Shown here piece by piece: positions 13,201-28,679 of a DNA stretch of 64,000 bases. A program made the position numbers and the translations under genes. The stretch comes from Elysia marginata. Its lineage: Eukaryota > Mollusca > Gastropoda > Plakobranchidae. The notes under the pieces were generated by a model. That model ran no database searches and had not been told where the DNA came from. It saw only the letters and a program-made list of their open reading frames with translations. Location of the stretch: contig BMAT01003095.1 of the NCBI GenBank assembly GCA_019649035.1, positions 642,463 through 706,462 of the forward strand, written 5' to 3'. The number at the start of each line of letters is the position of its first letter. Position 1 is the stretch's first letter.

Positions 13201-16200
13201 TTATTATTACTACTACTTTTACTCCTTCTTCTTCCTCTACTGCTTGTACCACATGTTTTACAATATTAATAGCAATGATGTTGCAAATGCTGATTTTTTT
13301 ATCATCATCACCATTTTTTCTATTCCCTGTTTCTTTTGGACATACGTATACTACAACTGCAATGAAACTAGGGCTTCTGTGATATAAATTATCTGATTTA
13401 TGTACATCAGACATCCTGTTCACCGTCTCTGGACGCCTCAGCAGACCATGTGATCGTATTAACGAAAATTTTCCAGTAAATAAATAATATCAAGGGATTT
13501 CGTCATATGCTAGATATTTCATGTTGTCTAAGTCTTGTTATGTTTTGAATGATAGATGCTTTGAAGCTCGGAATAGCTCGTGTGGATAATTATTGATAGT
13601 GTGGTATTGGACCTCGCTCTGAACGTTTTAATTAAATACGCATCCATTGATTTATTGGCAGATATTTCCTCCTTTCTTCGTAATATGTGTCCTAATACTG
13701 GCCAATGTGTGTGTATAGTGGTCTTTCGTTTCAAATTATATACACTAGTTGGTTAGATATTTTGCTTGGGGGAGTATATGTTTAAGACTACGTAACTATT
13801 TTCGATGAAATCCGCCTGGTTTGTTCATTTCTGTTCGCGTCACTGCCCATCGTTTCGCAGTTGATGTGAGAGTGAACTTCACCAGTGCTCTATTTAGATT
13901 TTTGGTGTTTATTTCGATTTTATCTTTTCTCACCTAGGCGTTCTTTTACTTTGACAGCTGTTTCCTTTTTTCTACGTCGTTTTTATTGTCAATCAGGAAC
14001 TCGACTTGTTTGTAGTTTTATGCATTATCAAAAATATTGGCACCTCTCTTCCCACAGCCGCGGGAATTCATTTAATTTCATGTAATATTTAGCATGGAAA
14101 ATAAATTTTAACTGCTTTATTTCTCATATTATGTGCACTAGAACACGATCATCAACTTTATGGACGGCAAATTTGAAAAGATTATTAGCACACAGCGGGC
14201 CCTTGTCATGCTACGGAAGTTTGAGCTCCTTCAGCTGGATAACCTGGGCATACATGAGAAATACCAGCGCATTCTGCAACATTACAGGTAATGTTGTCTA
14301 CGACTGAGGGTTCAATGAAAATGGATACTTTTAATTTGTAATATTAGTAGACTACCAACACGACAATTTCACACTTATTAAAGAAAAATTAGAAGAAAAA
14401 AAACGAATCTCTGAAGTAGGCCTAACCGTTACCAACTACATACAAATTAAAGTATGCGTGTACATTAGAGTGTCATATCCAAAAAACAAATCCGAGCTTT
14501 AAATGCTCAACTTTATAAGATTCTAGTTTATAACCATAAGGGTTATTAAAACTTCATACATTAGCACATTAAGTTAAAAAAAGTTTTCTTGAAAGCAATA
14601 CTAAACATAGCTCCATTATGACCCAGCTGAATTTGTGGAAAGAAAACGGGAAGTTAATCCACTAAATCCTGTCCAAAGTTTTTAATTACTTCTATCTCTA
14701 TGTAAAAGAAATATAGCTCGATCTTTTTTCTTTCTCTGACCCTTATACAAGCCAAACATACAAAGACTAATAGAAACTGATTGCCAGTTTTGTAGTTTTA
14801 TACAAACTTGCACACGTAAAGCCAAAAAAGCATTCATTTTCCATCAGTTTGTATAATATATCGTTAAAACGGCAAAAGCTAGAGGAAGATGTACTCACCG
14901 ACTTGCATTAGAACGAGAATATCTTTACGACAGAGATGGCTACTCAAAATTTGTTTAGACTATTTTTGAAGTGCTGTCAAAGATTGGCAAGACAAGTACT
15001 TGTACTAACCAATTTTTATTATTTTGAGACAAACAGATTTGTCGGAGAAATGTTTTCAAATGACCATTTCCTTTAGAGGAACAAACAATATTATTAGATA
15101 AAAACAATTTTCTAAAAATAGTCGGCACTGACATTGGGTTTTGTCAACTCAAGTTAAGTCAAAAGTATTAAGTTTATTCACTCGGTTCGTTGTGTTCCAG
15201 CCGTGATATCGACATGGTGTCCAGAGTGTACCAGAAGCAGAAGAATGACCCGCCCCTGGACAGAGATCACCCACCGATTGGAGGAAAGATTTCGTGGGCC
15301 CGACAACTCTTCCGTAGAATTCAGGTGAGACCTCAATCATGTTTCATGAGCACTATAACAGTCACCACCCAGATTACCTATCTCTAAGCCTGAAAAAATG
15401 TAAAGAGTAAGAGCTCTGAGGAAAATCCGAGGGTTGTTAAACCCTTATTGGCTGCTAATGAAGGCTTTAAACTATGAACTGTATGAAGTGCTTCACTTAA
15501 ATATCTTAAGTCAACAAGACATGTTCATTATACATCTATACGCATACGAAATCACTTCAACTAGTTAAATTAAAAAGAAATGGGCTCTACGACAAATAAA
15601 ACCTGTTTCTTATCTTATTCCAGCTGATGCCCCTTACATTCATATTTTTAGAAAATGATATAGCACAGCCCAGGGATATAATTATCACGGGAAAATACTG
15701 GATTTTGTTACCTCTGGACTCTACATAAAAACCATTCTCTCTTTTTCTATATATCCCTACAAAAAAATTGAAGCATTTGACAATTTTTCAGGGCCCCATG
15801 GAAGTTTTCCAACGTCATGGGAATTTGCTGCAGGGTCAGGATGCGAAGAAAATTGTCAAAAACTACAACAAGATAGCCAAAGTGTTATTGGAGTTTGAGC
15901 TACTTTACCACCGAGGCTGGCTCAGACAGGTGAGACGGATAATCCGTTTTGGTAGGTTTTGAGGAGCATGAAGACACGGTTTAACTGATGTCATAATTAC
16001 TCAATACAAGAATTTACGTGTTAAAAATTCTTCACGGAATAATGTTAAGACCTCAGTTTTCATAGCCGATTTAAAAGCTCTATATCCTTATCATACACAA
16101 AAACAAATAATTTTGCTTGTGATTAAAACTGTTAGAGGATGCCAATTACAATGTACAGGATACCCACCATGATGATCAGTGAAAACTGATATTATTTAAA

Positions 16201-19200
16201 TATAAAAATACAAGTTAAAATAACATATTCATTTCAGATGGAAGCTGCCAAGTCTGGCCTTCAGGCCTCGCTTCTCGTCCGCCATCCTGAAACAAAGGAG
16301 CTCTACGTCAACTTTGACTTCCAGATTTTTACCATGATCAAAGAAACCAACCACATGAGCCAACTGGGCCTGGAGATTCCGACCATAGCCAAAACCATGC
16401 GTGCCAAAGAGCTGGAATACAAAAACAATTATTCTGCTCTAACGGTACGCAACTGTTGTATAAACATTGTCGCTTTAAATTTGTATCATAGTTTTTTCAT
16501 TAAACTTTTCTCAGCTTGTTTATTGTGAACCAGAACCGTGGAGTCAACAACAATATACCGTTTACTTCATCAGTAAGAACTGAGAGTTGATCTTTTAGCT
16601 ACCTTACTTTAAAAAAATTGTATTATGTATTGTGGAAAATCTCATCTTTAGGTCTCGATCTTAATAAGCATTCGTTTTGATCAACTCATCTCCGTTTTTG
16701 TAGGTATTTCTAAGAGCAAAAGGCACCATAGTTTTTTAAGGTTTTCTATTTTACTTGGCACACAAATAAACGTTACAAGCATATCACATTTAATCACATT
16801 CTAATCGTGTATTGTTTCGTGTGAGAGACCATTTTTAAGATTTGTTATTTATATTATCTTAAAACTAACTTTCTATATATAACTTACCGAGTGTTAATTG
16901 TCAGGTACGCCCTAGATATGCCGATTCCATTTTGCTCAAAGCTTCAAGACTCAGACTCACATTTTCTCTGTTTCTCTCAGATGATGCTGGAGGAGAACAG
17001 ACGCGTGAGGGCCAAGATCCCAGCAGCGTTTGAAGCACTCATGGGTCTTCACTTGGCCAAAGTGGACGATGCCCTGGAGCCTGGGCTGACAATGTTGTCT
17101 TGGACATCGGTCAAGATTCCAGATTTCGTCGAGAATGTGTACAGGTAATGAAAAGCCTTGAGTGACAAATAAACAAAATATTGGAATGCGTAACCACAAA
17201 CTTTTAAACATTTCTTAACACTTAAATATTCGGTTTGTTGGATATTTAAAAAAAATTACAATGCGATAGGTATTTCAAAACTGTTACTACGTTTTATGAT
17301 TTGTTTTTTTTTTTATTTATGGTTCTCGCTTATTTTTTCCCAAGACAGTCGAGACTTTGAGCGTGGATAAATAAGCGTAGAATGTTGGTTTTATTCTTTA
17401 CATATCTCTCCTAAAGAGCTTCGATGTTTAAACACCCATTTGTATGGTTTACTCTTCTGCAGCAATTTCATAAACAAATTTGTTCCTAAGTTGACTTTTC
17501 AAATTTCTTTTTACAGTTCTTTAGCAGACCTTGAACTCTTGGTGGATCGTGCTCATGACGTCACCGAGTTCCGCATTGATGCTATCTTGAAGGACATGGC
17601 TACTACAACCTTGTGTCAACTGCCTGAAGATGAGCCCTGGACCGTGCAGGATTTCCTCGACAATACCAACGTGCGTAGATAAAAAAAAGCAATCTCACAT
17701 TAGTTTAATCTTTAATCTTTTAAACAGTAAAAAACTCTTTGTCAAAAATGAGTCCTATAACTAAAATTTAGGCAAATAGGCCTTCCATCCGATCATTACA
17801 TTAGTAAAATCAATAAATAACATAATTCAAAGCCTCTCTCCCTTCCTCTTTCTCTAACTCAATTTCTTCTTTAATGCGGTATACCAATATATATTTTCCC
17901 CGGCATTTTTCTCAATCCTCAGCCATGACAAGAAAGTCATTTAACCTTAGTTTCAATCTTTTTTTTAGACAAGACAAAGACAAAAATTGATTATGATATA
18001 GGCAGGGTAAATCCAATTTTCTTTATGTAGCTCACCGTCCTCTAAACTGCTCTGGGATGTTTATAATGAAATCCAACTTGTTCAATACCGTAAGAATCTA
18101 ATAATCTCTAGTTTTTTTCTATCTTTCAGAGATTGTGCGTACGCGGCTCCCAGATCTTGCAGACAAAGAGTCAGACAGTAGAAGAGGCGGCCAACGAACT
18201 CATCAACATGCTGTGTGACGAACAGTCCAGTAGGCAGGAGGCGGAGGAGGATGCAGAGGAGGAGGAGGATCTTGGCTTTGAGGAGGAACCAGAAGCCGAT
18301 GGTAAGCCCATTAACTTTCTATGATAAACAAGCTAAACGCCCTTTAACTTCCCTTTGAACACAATGTGTATTCTCCCCAATAGCTTTACAAGAAAGCCTT
18401 TTAGAATCTTAAGTTAGTATAAGAACAGTCAGATGGTGAGTATAACCTGTCCGTTTCTGATGGTCAACCACGGTTTAAAGTAGGTTTGAAACAGAAAGGC
18501 ATGGGAGAACTACATACACATTCTGTCTGGTCTGCTGCTCTGTTCATCTGGTTGTACTTATTTATTAATATCACAGTCTTGCAACTATTTATAAGGATCT
18601 CCCATCTTTCTCTCGGTTTTGAGTTATATCTTGCTCTTAATCATTTTTCTTCCATCCTGGTTCTTTCATCAATTGTCACGGTCTGTTTACTTCTAACATT
18701 TGGTTAATTAGGCTTTAAATGTTCACCCCAGTCCCAACTCTGATGCGTTTCTTTATAATATTTATTTCCATACTTTTATCTCTACTGTTTCCGGATAATA
18801 CTTTTACCCCAGCCCTCTATTTGCCCTCTCCGGTCTCAATATTTTATATTTATAAGCCTAACATGATTGGTTATATGTTATGCATCTCCATTATATCACA
18901 ACCCATTTTTCCACTGTTTTCAGAGGAGAAAGAGAGTGCAAGAGAAGAGGGCACCGCCCCTACATCAGCAGCAGCTTCCCGGGCCGGCAGTCGCAAGTCG
19001 CGCCCAGTTTCATCCAAGGCACACGCAGCTGCTAAGAAGAAGAAGGAGATGCGAGAAAACATTGAGGAGTCCGCCATGGACTTACTGACCCACTTCAACA
19101 ACCGGAACCTGGATGCTCTGTTGAAAGCCACACGAAACACTCTGGAATCTCTGCGCAAGCGCATTACGTCAAGCAGCATGGCACATTATATCGGTACGTT

Positions 19201-22200
19201 GCAGTAAGATTGGGGTCTTTCATACTTACTAGGTTACAGTAAGATTGTGTACTATCATACTCGGGAGCTTATAGTAGTAGTAAGACTGTGTTGTATCATA
19301 ATAAGTACGTTACATTAAGATTTTTATCTTTCAAACTTAAAATCGTGTTCTATAATACTGCGTATGTAACAGTAAGATGGTGTTCTTTTACTCCTTGTAC
19401 TTTGCAGTAAAATTGTGTTCTGTCATGCCGGCACATTACAGTATGATTGTTTTCTGCCATAAGTCGTAGTAATATTGTGTTTTATCATACTCGGTACTTC
19501 ACAGTAGAATCGTATTTTAAAATACTATTTTAACTGTTCTGAAGACAATTAGAATCCTACCCAACTTATAAAATTATAAAATTAAAAAAGTGTTTTAATT
19601 CGAGAAAAATTTCAGTCAAATAAAAAGTATTGCGATAGAATAAGAATGTCACAAACAAAATATTGCCTGTAAAAGAAAATGTAACTCGGCAAGTAAACCT
19701 AAGTTGTCAACAAAAAGCTGAACAGAAGAGGCAAAGAGGACAAATTAACACATAATTAATGTTATGGTTTAGCTATTTAATATATCACACAAATACCTGT
19801 ATACTACAAGCTTCAAAACAATTCATGATAAAAAGCCCATTAACCTCCTTATTTCTCTGATCCTCTTAGGTTACATCAACTGGATAAGATACCACGACAG
19901 CTTGGGCAATAATAAAACGCTTAGTTTGGATTTGGCTTCAAAATACATTTCACATAAATGATTTTCTCACGGACTCCATTTCTCAGGTGACAGCTCGGCA
20001 TACGGAGACCAGAAGCGCGATAGTCGGCCTTTCTTCCGCACCAATGCCACGCTGGCCATTCCCCAGATTGTAATGCACCCGGCGCTAGATGAAGTCCAGC
20101 AGGCCCTCAACAAGGCCGTACAGAATGTCATCAGTGTGAGTGGCGCCGTGGCGCAGTGGAGCAAAGAGCGTAAGAGGATTGTCAAACCAGGTGAGCAAAT
20201 ACAATGAAGGGCTCTCTCAGTCGATAATAGAAATCAATCATTGAAAATATACCAGTGCAAAATATCTAACTTCTCTGAACATGAATATCACGTATTGCAG
20301 TGTAAAAGTTTTAGAACAAACTATTATGGTTTAATAAAAATTTGATCCATAAAAAAGTGCTAGTGGGCATCACCTCACATACTTTGAGTTTTGATATCAA
20401 AATAACAAGTTTAAATTGCAAAGCGTTTGGAAAGGTAATAAATCATGATGATAGCAGATCCATTGCAAAACAAGGGTCAATACTTTAATATTATTTTTTT
20501 TATTCTTTTAGAGCAAAGTTAATACAACTTTAGCTTTATTTTCATCACGTTTATGATGACGATTTGTAGAATAAAAATATTAAATGTCTACTAATGCTAC
20601 AATCAAAACTTTTGAATCTCGTTCCTCCGTTCTAGCCCCAGTAGAACACCAGCCTACAGACATGCATGACCGCAGGATGAGTGTTGCAAGCGCGGCTGCG
20701 TCAGAAGCGTCGCATCCTGAGGGCAAGAAGGGCGGCGATGGGGCCGGAGATTCTATCTCTAACATGGTGATCCAGCATCAGGCGAGAAACTATTTCAAGT
20801 CCGTCTCTGAAAACAAGGAAATCGCCAAGCTGGCTTCTCTTCTCTCCACCAGCATCAATTCCAACAAGAAGGTGGGTGCTCGTGAAATATGTTGCGAAGC
20901 TACTAATATTTTTTCACTATGATTAAAAAAAAATTTTTGTCAAAAGTTGGTAAGAGTACTAATCATGACATTCAAGGAAACCGTTTTTGAAACTTGATAG
21001 CTTCTGAATTATTTGTGATTCTCTTCATGTCTGGGTAAAATAAATAATCCCATATACAATATCATAGTAAATAGCTTTCATTACTTTTTCTAATGCAGAA
21101 GATGTAGTGAATCATGGCAAACGTAGCTCAAAAAACCTAACACAAACCTTGTATCTTCTACCTTACAGGAGGTAACCACGGCTCTAGATCAGTTTGCCGA
21201 CTATCATAAGATCTGGGAGAAAGACAGGGATGTGGCCATGGAAGAGTTTATGAAAGATGACCCCAAACTCTCGGAGTTCGAAGCTGCCATCAAGGGTTAC
21301 GAGAGTATGGAGGTGGATATTAACAGCTTGCCAGAATATTATGATGCAGGACCAATCGCTCTCTATACTGGTGCGAGATCCCACGGCGTGTTCATTGTCA
21401 TTATTAATAGTTCTTGTGTGCTGTTTTTTTATACAGGAATAAGGCGTATTCTAATGAGTAACAATTTTGAAAGAAGAAGATAATTAGGGTACCGGGGTAA
21501 TGAGAATATTTTAGCCATTTGAGAGTGTTGAAAAGATACCATATTGGTTAATCGTGCAAAATGTCGAACTTCTTTTCAAGTAATTCAGTCAATAGAAGTG
21601 TTTCTTTTCTTCCATACACATACGTGGCTTGATTTGTGCAGTCTTATACTTTTCACCATACATATTTATGTGTATCTTAAAACTTAGGGGTGTGCTTGTA
21701 CATTGTATGTTTTTCCTGGCTACGGGAGGCACTGTAAAATGCTAAGTTGATTTGATTGAGTGTTTATGTTACTTTTATTACAGAACACTTGAAGATTGGG
21801 CTCACAGCAGAGACAAAGGCGTGGCGCATGATCTATGGCAAGTACTGCAACACTAAATACTGCACCTCTATGGAGGAAATCTTCAACTTCATCGAAGACC
21901 TCAACAAGCGGCTGTCGCGACCAATCAAAGATCTTGATGATATTCGCTTCTCAATGGCTGCTCTGAAAGACATAAGAGAAGCAGAGATCAGAATTGATAT
22001 GGATATAGGGCCTATTGAGGTGAGGCAGCGCTAGCTTATAAACCATAGAGACTTTCTGCATCAAACTTTAACATCCCTCTTTACAAGTGAGATAAAAAAG
22101 TTGATATATTAACTGATGTTTATATTGCCAATCTAATCCCATTTAAGCTTAGCAACGATACAGACTAGTATTCTTTTAACTACTTTGATGTACGTAATCA

Positions 22201-25200
22201 CAAACTCAAATAAACACTTAGAAAACAACGATAAGCCAGCTTATTTACCTCTCATTTTTAACCAAAACAACCTCAGGAATCCTACGCCATGCTGAACAAG
22301 CACGACTTGAAACCTGAGAAGGAAGAGTCTGAGAAGGTGGACACTCTACGCTACTCGTGGGAGCGTCTACAGGCACAAGCTGTTGAAGTGCAGGACCATC
22401 TCATCAAAATCCAACCCAACTTCAAGTCCGAGCTCATCGAGGATGTCAAAACCTTCAAAGTGGACTGTGACGACTTCTACGGCAGCTATGATGAGGTAAC
22501 ATTTCTGATAATAATCTACTTAGAGACGCTGGGTATATCATTATATTTCCTTGGCTTATACTTACTCGTTTATCTTGTTAGATTTTCTTTTTTCTAAACT
22601 TAAGCATCCTGAGCTATTATACTCAGTGCCATTATCTTCCAGTAACTGATGTCTTTTATTGCACATTATTCTATATCCTGTGTATGTGGTCGAAGCGTTG
22701 GTTTTATATTGGGCACTGTCCACCCTTCAAACCTAGGTGTGGCTATTTCAAAACCACACAACAACTCAGGTCTTAGCTTTCCATTAATGAGTTTTCTTTT
22801 CCACGTTTCATGTCCATGAGAAGACATAAGAATTAAACAACCCGGCAATTGATAAATGTCATTCATTTTGATTTTTTAGTCCCCAAATCAAACAGTGTAA
22901 TATGGACATCTTTACTCTAGAGATAAATGCAATCAAAGAAGATCCAGACGAGGTTTTAAACGACGTGAAAACATACTGTGTGTAAACTCGAGCTCATTGT
23001 ACAGCTTTTCACTGTCTGTAATACCTGAATAAAGTAAAACCACAGACGCTCATTCTTTTAGTAGAACGCACTTGTTATTTTTTAATGCTAGATATTTACC
23101 TCGAATCAATTCCCACCAAATCTAAGTAAGAAAGTAACAGATGTAAGAAATAACTATATAACTTCATAGATATGAAATAAGGCTATATATTAACCAAAAA
23201 AGTTCCCTTTGAAGGTTCAATAAGGCCGTTTTTTTTCGAAGATTTGGGGTCAATTTTATGGCTTGCTGTTTTGTTTTTTTTGTTTTTTGTTAAAATTAAT
23301 GTTGCAAACCTACACAATGGGCTGTGATGAAAACATAAATAGATCCAAAACGAAAATGCTTCACACGATTGTGCATGATCTGATTAATTAAAACGGGAGA
23401 ACAATTAGCATCCATTTTTTCTTCCATAACGACATAGTTCTGCATTAACATTATTAATCTGACCCTGGCTATCTGTCTTCTCTCCCACCAGAAAGGGCCG
23501 ATGGTACCTGGTGTGGCGCCAAGAGAGGCCTCTGACCGGCTCATCATCTATCAGAACACGTTTGACACTCTCCATCGCAAGTTCATAACCTACACAGGCG
23601 GAGAAGAGCTGTTTGGCCTCTCGGTGAGAACTTTTTTCCTGAACTGAACGATACGATTGCTATGATACTCAAAAATAGTTTTTCATGCTTTTTAAGTGGC
23701 ACTTCTCAGAAATATTGTGCGAAGGTTATTCTTTCTGGTATGTGGTGTTTAAATTATCAAACCAATAGTTTCTCTGAAGCCGAAGTAACTATTATGCTGT
23801 TTTAAAAGACGAGGTGAGCTTTATGTAACAAACCTATTTCTTTGCTCAGGTATCCGAATACCCGAAGCTCTTGCAGATCAAGAAAGAGCTCAACCTTCTA
23901 CAGAAGCTATACGGGCTGTACAACAATGTTATCGATACAGTCCATGGTTATTACGATATCCTGTGGGCTGACGTTAACATCGAAAAAATCAACAACGAAC
24001 TTCAAGACTTTCAGAACAGGTAATTTAACTAGTGAAATAAAAACCTTAGAAATATAAAAAAACATTATGGGCAGCAGTAAAGTTTTATAGACAAGTAACG
24101 CCTAATTTTTAAAAAATCCTGTCTGTACATAAGAATAAACAAAAAAAAACCCAACTTAGCAGCAGAGAATTAAAACAAATAGTCATAAGTTAAGGAAAGG
24201 CAAGGTTAAATGCCATAGAATAAAGATAAACCATTCAAAAGCCCATTGAAAGCGTAGTGCTTCATTAAAAAAACAACGAACTGCCTTTATAAAAAATATT
24301 TACCACTCTACGTTTCAATTTAAACAACTTATTTGCTTTGATGTATTTAGTGTGCTCATTGAATATTTTGTGTCTTTTAAAAATTTTTTGTAGCTCTTTA
24401 ATTTTTTTTGCCTTGGTAATTGACGGGGATATTATATAAGAAAAAACGAAAACTTTACGTTAACGACAAATGGATAGTTTTAAATCATTTTAACTGCATT
24501 TCATTCACTCAATAATCTTCATCCTACTGAAACAATGCTATAAAGAAGAAAACCAATGCCTCCTATTTCAACTTCTCAAAGGCTTTTTAAAATAGAAAAA
24601 CGTAAAAAAAATATGCGACGAAAAAACCTTAAGTGTAAGGAAAACCACGGGAGGCAATAATAAATCCTCGTACAACTCACATTGTTATGTTTCTAAATAC
24701 TTTCTCACCTCCTTGCTGGGCATCAGATGCCGCAAGCTGCCCCGAGCCCTCAAGGACTGGCCGGCGTTTGAAGATTTAAAGAAAACAATCGACGACTTCA
24801 ATGAGATGGTCCCTCTGCTAGAGCTCATGTCTAACAAGGCCATGAAGGCCCGCCACTGGCAGCGCATGTCTGACGTCACTGGTCACGTGTTTGATATTGA
24901 GGGAGAGAATTTCACTCTTAGAAATATCCTCGAGGCCCCCTTGCTCAAGTTTAAAGAGGAAATTGAGGTAAGAAGAAGAAAATTCACAAAATGGCTTGCT
25001 ACTGGATTTCATTAATGGTTGGACATAAATACATGTATAAGTAATTATAGAAGAATGGAACAAATCAATTTCGCGATATTGAGTGGAATCACTGATAATA
25101 TGTGTTTAGTATCCTTTGAAAGGAGTTTAAAAGCTGTTTTTGAAAACGATTGTGTTGATAAAACAGTTGTGATTTTGTCTGGTGAAATATGGAGTTAGCC

Positions 25201-28200
25201 TAGCTTCTTTTGTTCAAATGCAGTCAAGATAAGCTTAAAGATATCACGGAAACGACAATTTTTGCCCATCAAAATATTCCTATACAACTCACGAAGGAAA
25301 CAAAAAAGCTAAAATCTGATAATCAACAACAGCTTTTTTTGTGGCTAAAACTAAGTCCTTACGAAACCGCCAATCTTTTACTACCTCTTTCTGTAGGACA
25401 TTTGTATCAGTGCGGTTAAGGAGAAGGATATTGAAGCCAAACTGAAGCAGGTGGTTACTGACTGGGGAACCCAAGAATTCACCTTTGGTAACTTCAAAAA
25501 CAGAGGAGAACTCCTGCTTCGCGGAGACACAACCAGCGAGATTGTCTCCCTTATGGAAGATTCCTTGATGGTCCTTAGCTCACTTCTTAGCAACAGGTAA
25601 TTTCAAGGAGCGCAGATGATGATTGTAACATTTTAAAGTTAAGACCAGATCATTGAAGACAAGACAACTTTTGCATAACGTATTTGTAGATGAAATAAGA
25701 TAATTGGCTTAATTATGTAGTTCAGTTCATTAAAATATTTCAGATTTGAGCAAACTTTTATGAAAAGTACCAAAGGCTTTTAGTTATTATGAAAAAAGTT
25801 GATTCATGGAGTTTATTTTGTATTCTTCCCCCGTGAACAGATACAATGCTCCTTTCAAGAAGAACATCCAGACTTGGGTGGCCAATCTGACGAACTCCTC
25901 AGAGATCATTGAGAACTGGATGACCGTGCAGAACCTTTGGGTTTATCTGGAGGCTGTCTTTGTAGGCGGAGACATCGCCAAGCAGCTGCCAAAGGTTCGT
26001 TTTGGAGGAGGCAAAAGCTTTATGATGATTTGAAGTGTTCATTCTATTTTGAATCAGCCATAGAACTTTACAAAACAGTAGCAACTTAACGAAAGTACAG
26101 TAATATCTGGATAAAACTTGATCAATAGAATTTGACTGAAGTCATAACACCTATATACTTATTATGGATTTAAATAGACATATCATCATTTTTTCAAACC
26201 GCCTTTTGCTATGAGGAAACTTCTGTCACCATTATCCTGGTATGAAACTGCATCCCGAGATATTGCCTAAAATGTGAGTAAACTCAGCATCTAATTTACT
26301 TTACTTTTGTGTACTTCAGGAAGCTAAACGCTTCAGTAATATTGACAAGTCTTGGGTGAAAATCATGACTCGCGCCCATGAGACACCTAATGTCGTGCAG
26401 TGCTGTGTTGGGGACGAGACGCTGATGCAGTTGTTGCCACATCTCCTTGAACAGTTGGAGCTCTGTCAGAAATCTCTCACTGGGTTCGTATCTCAAATAT
26501 GTGTGTGTGTGGTTTAGGTTTAGATTCAGTGTTACGATTTCCTTAACTATGCAAAAATCGCCATGTCTTTGGAAACTAACAGATTGTTTTAATATTTCTG
26601 GAGCAGCTTGTAATTCTTTTAATTTTCTCCAAACTTCTTCAACCCAGATATTTGGAAAAGAAACGTCTAAGCTTCCCAAGATTTTTCTTCGTGTCCGACC
26701 CTGCTCTGCTTGAGATTTTGGGTCAGGCTTCTGACTCGCACACCATCCAGGCCCATTTGCTGTCTGTCTTTGACAATACCAAAGCTTTGCGCTTCCACGA
26801 AAAGAACTACGACCAAATCCTGTCTATTATATCTTCTGAAGGAGAGACTATCGAGGTGTGTTTTTGGACATTTTATTCTAGTAATCTTAAGTAATAGGTG
26901 AATATAGAGAGATCCTAGTATTACATAAGGCTGTCAGTTTATTATATTACACAGAAATTTACACCGCCGCTTATAGAATTTTCATATCACTGTTTCAACA
27001 GCTGGAGAAGTTTGTCAAGGCAGAGGGTAACGTGGAAGTGTGGCTGATGAGTCTTATGACCCAGGCACAGAAATCTCTTCACGCAGTTATCAGGACTGCA
27101 GCCATGGCCATCCAGGACCAGAGCTTCAACCTGCTGGAGTTCCTCAACTCTTTCCCCGCTCAAGTACGTCAACTACAACTATGCCGTCATAGGTTTTTGC
27201 TTTAACAATATACAAGAGTTTCTGAATTACCAACGAAATGGTAAATTATTCCTCCAAAAACTTAAGCTAAGAACCAAGTGGATTATACATTCGCCTCAAC
27301 CAAAGTTTTCCCTTGCAATTTTGTTGATGCCCAAGCCATGAATCTCTGGGCTTCGGAGCTCCCTACGCAAATGTAAATACTTATTGATGCGTAATAATTC
27401 TAAATTGGATATTTTATGAAAAAATTAATGTCTGAATAGAAAATGAACTTGAAATAAAGTATCCTATCTTCTCTTCTATCAGGTCGGTTTGCTTGGTATC
27501 CAGATGATTTGGACGCGTGACTCCACGGACGCGCTGACCAACGCCAAGTATGACAGGAAGATCATGGGCCAGACGAATCAGGCGTTCTTGGAATTGCTGA
27601 ACCTGCTCATTGAGCAGACCACCAAAGATCTCACCAAAGTTGAGAGGACTAAGTTTGAAACACTCATCACTATTCATGTGCATCAGAGAGACATCTTTGA
27701 CGACCTGGTGAGAACAAAACATTTCACATCTTTTAACGCACAACAGTCATTAAATACTGTCGTTTTTTTTCGAAACAATAGAGACCTTTAGCACACGCAC
27801 CGTGTCTCAATACGCGTACGTGAAAATCGGGAAAGCAGATCAAGGAAACTGTAAAAATAATGAAACCAGTTTCTAAAAATAGACCCACAGACGTTCCCGT
27901 CATGCTCACACGTTGGCTGCTTAAAGTCTGTATTATGTCTAATAGTTTTGATTTTATACTCAAAGAATCGGTAATTCTAGCGTTTTTCTATAATAAAGGC
28001 CTACCAACTATCACCGACCAGCATTCCCAAAACTTTATGGGCTAAAAAATGATCGAGACGGCAACTATGCCACTTAGAGCAGTACATATTTCAAGGCTTT
28101 ATTGAATAATTAATCAATCGTCTATCCTATTATGTTGTTGATATTAATTATGAGCCCAGGCTGGAGACACTAATTTTCAGTTTTTTCAAGATGCAACGAA

Positions 28201-28629
28201 AGTTGTGTGGTCTTGATTGCAAATTGCTGCAAGGGCCAATTTGGTATAGCTAGTAATTGCTGCAAGTGCCAACTTATTAAAGCCAATTTAACTTCACAGG
28301 TAATAATTTTGTGCAGGAAAGTGAAAAGATTGTGAGAAAGATGTGTGCTAAGCCAATTAATTTTATAATCAACAAGAACACGAATAACAGCATTGTGCTT
28401 TTATTTTACAGTGTAAAATGCACATCCGGTCGCCTACAGACTTTGAATGGATTAAGCAATCCAGGTTCTACTTCGTGGAGGACACAGACAAATGCATCAT
28501 TTCCATCACAGATGTAGACTTTATTTACCAGAACGAGTTCCTTGGCTGTACAGAGAGACTGGTCATCACACCTCTTACTGATAGGTTAGGATCTTAGTCT
28601 TCTAAACAATTCGCTAGTGTATGTACACA

Positions 28630-28679
<50 letters not shown>

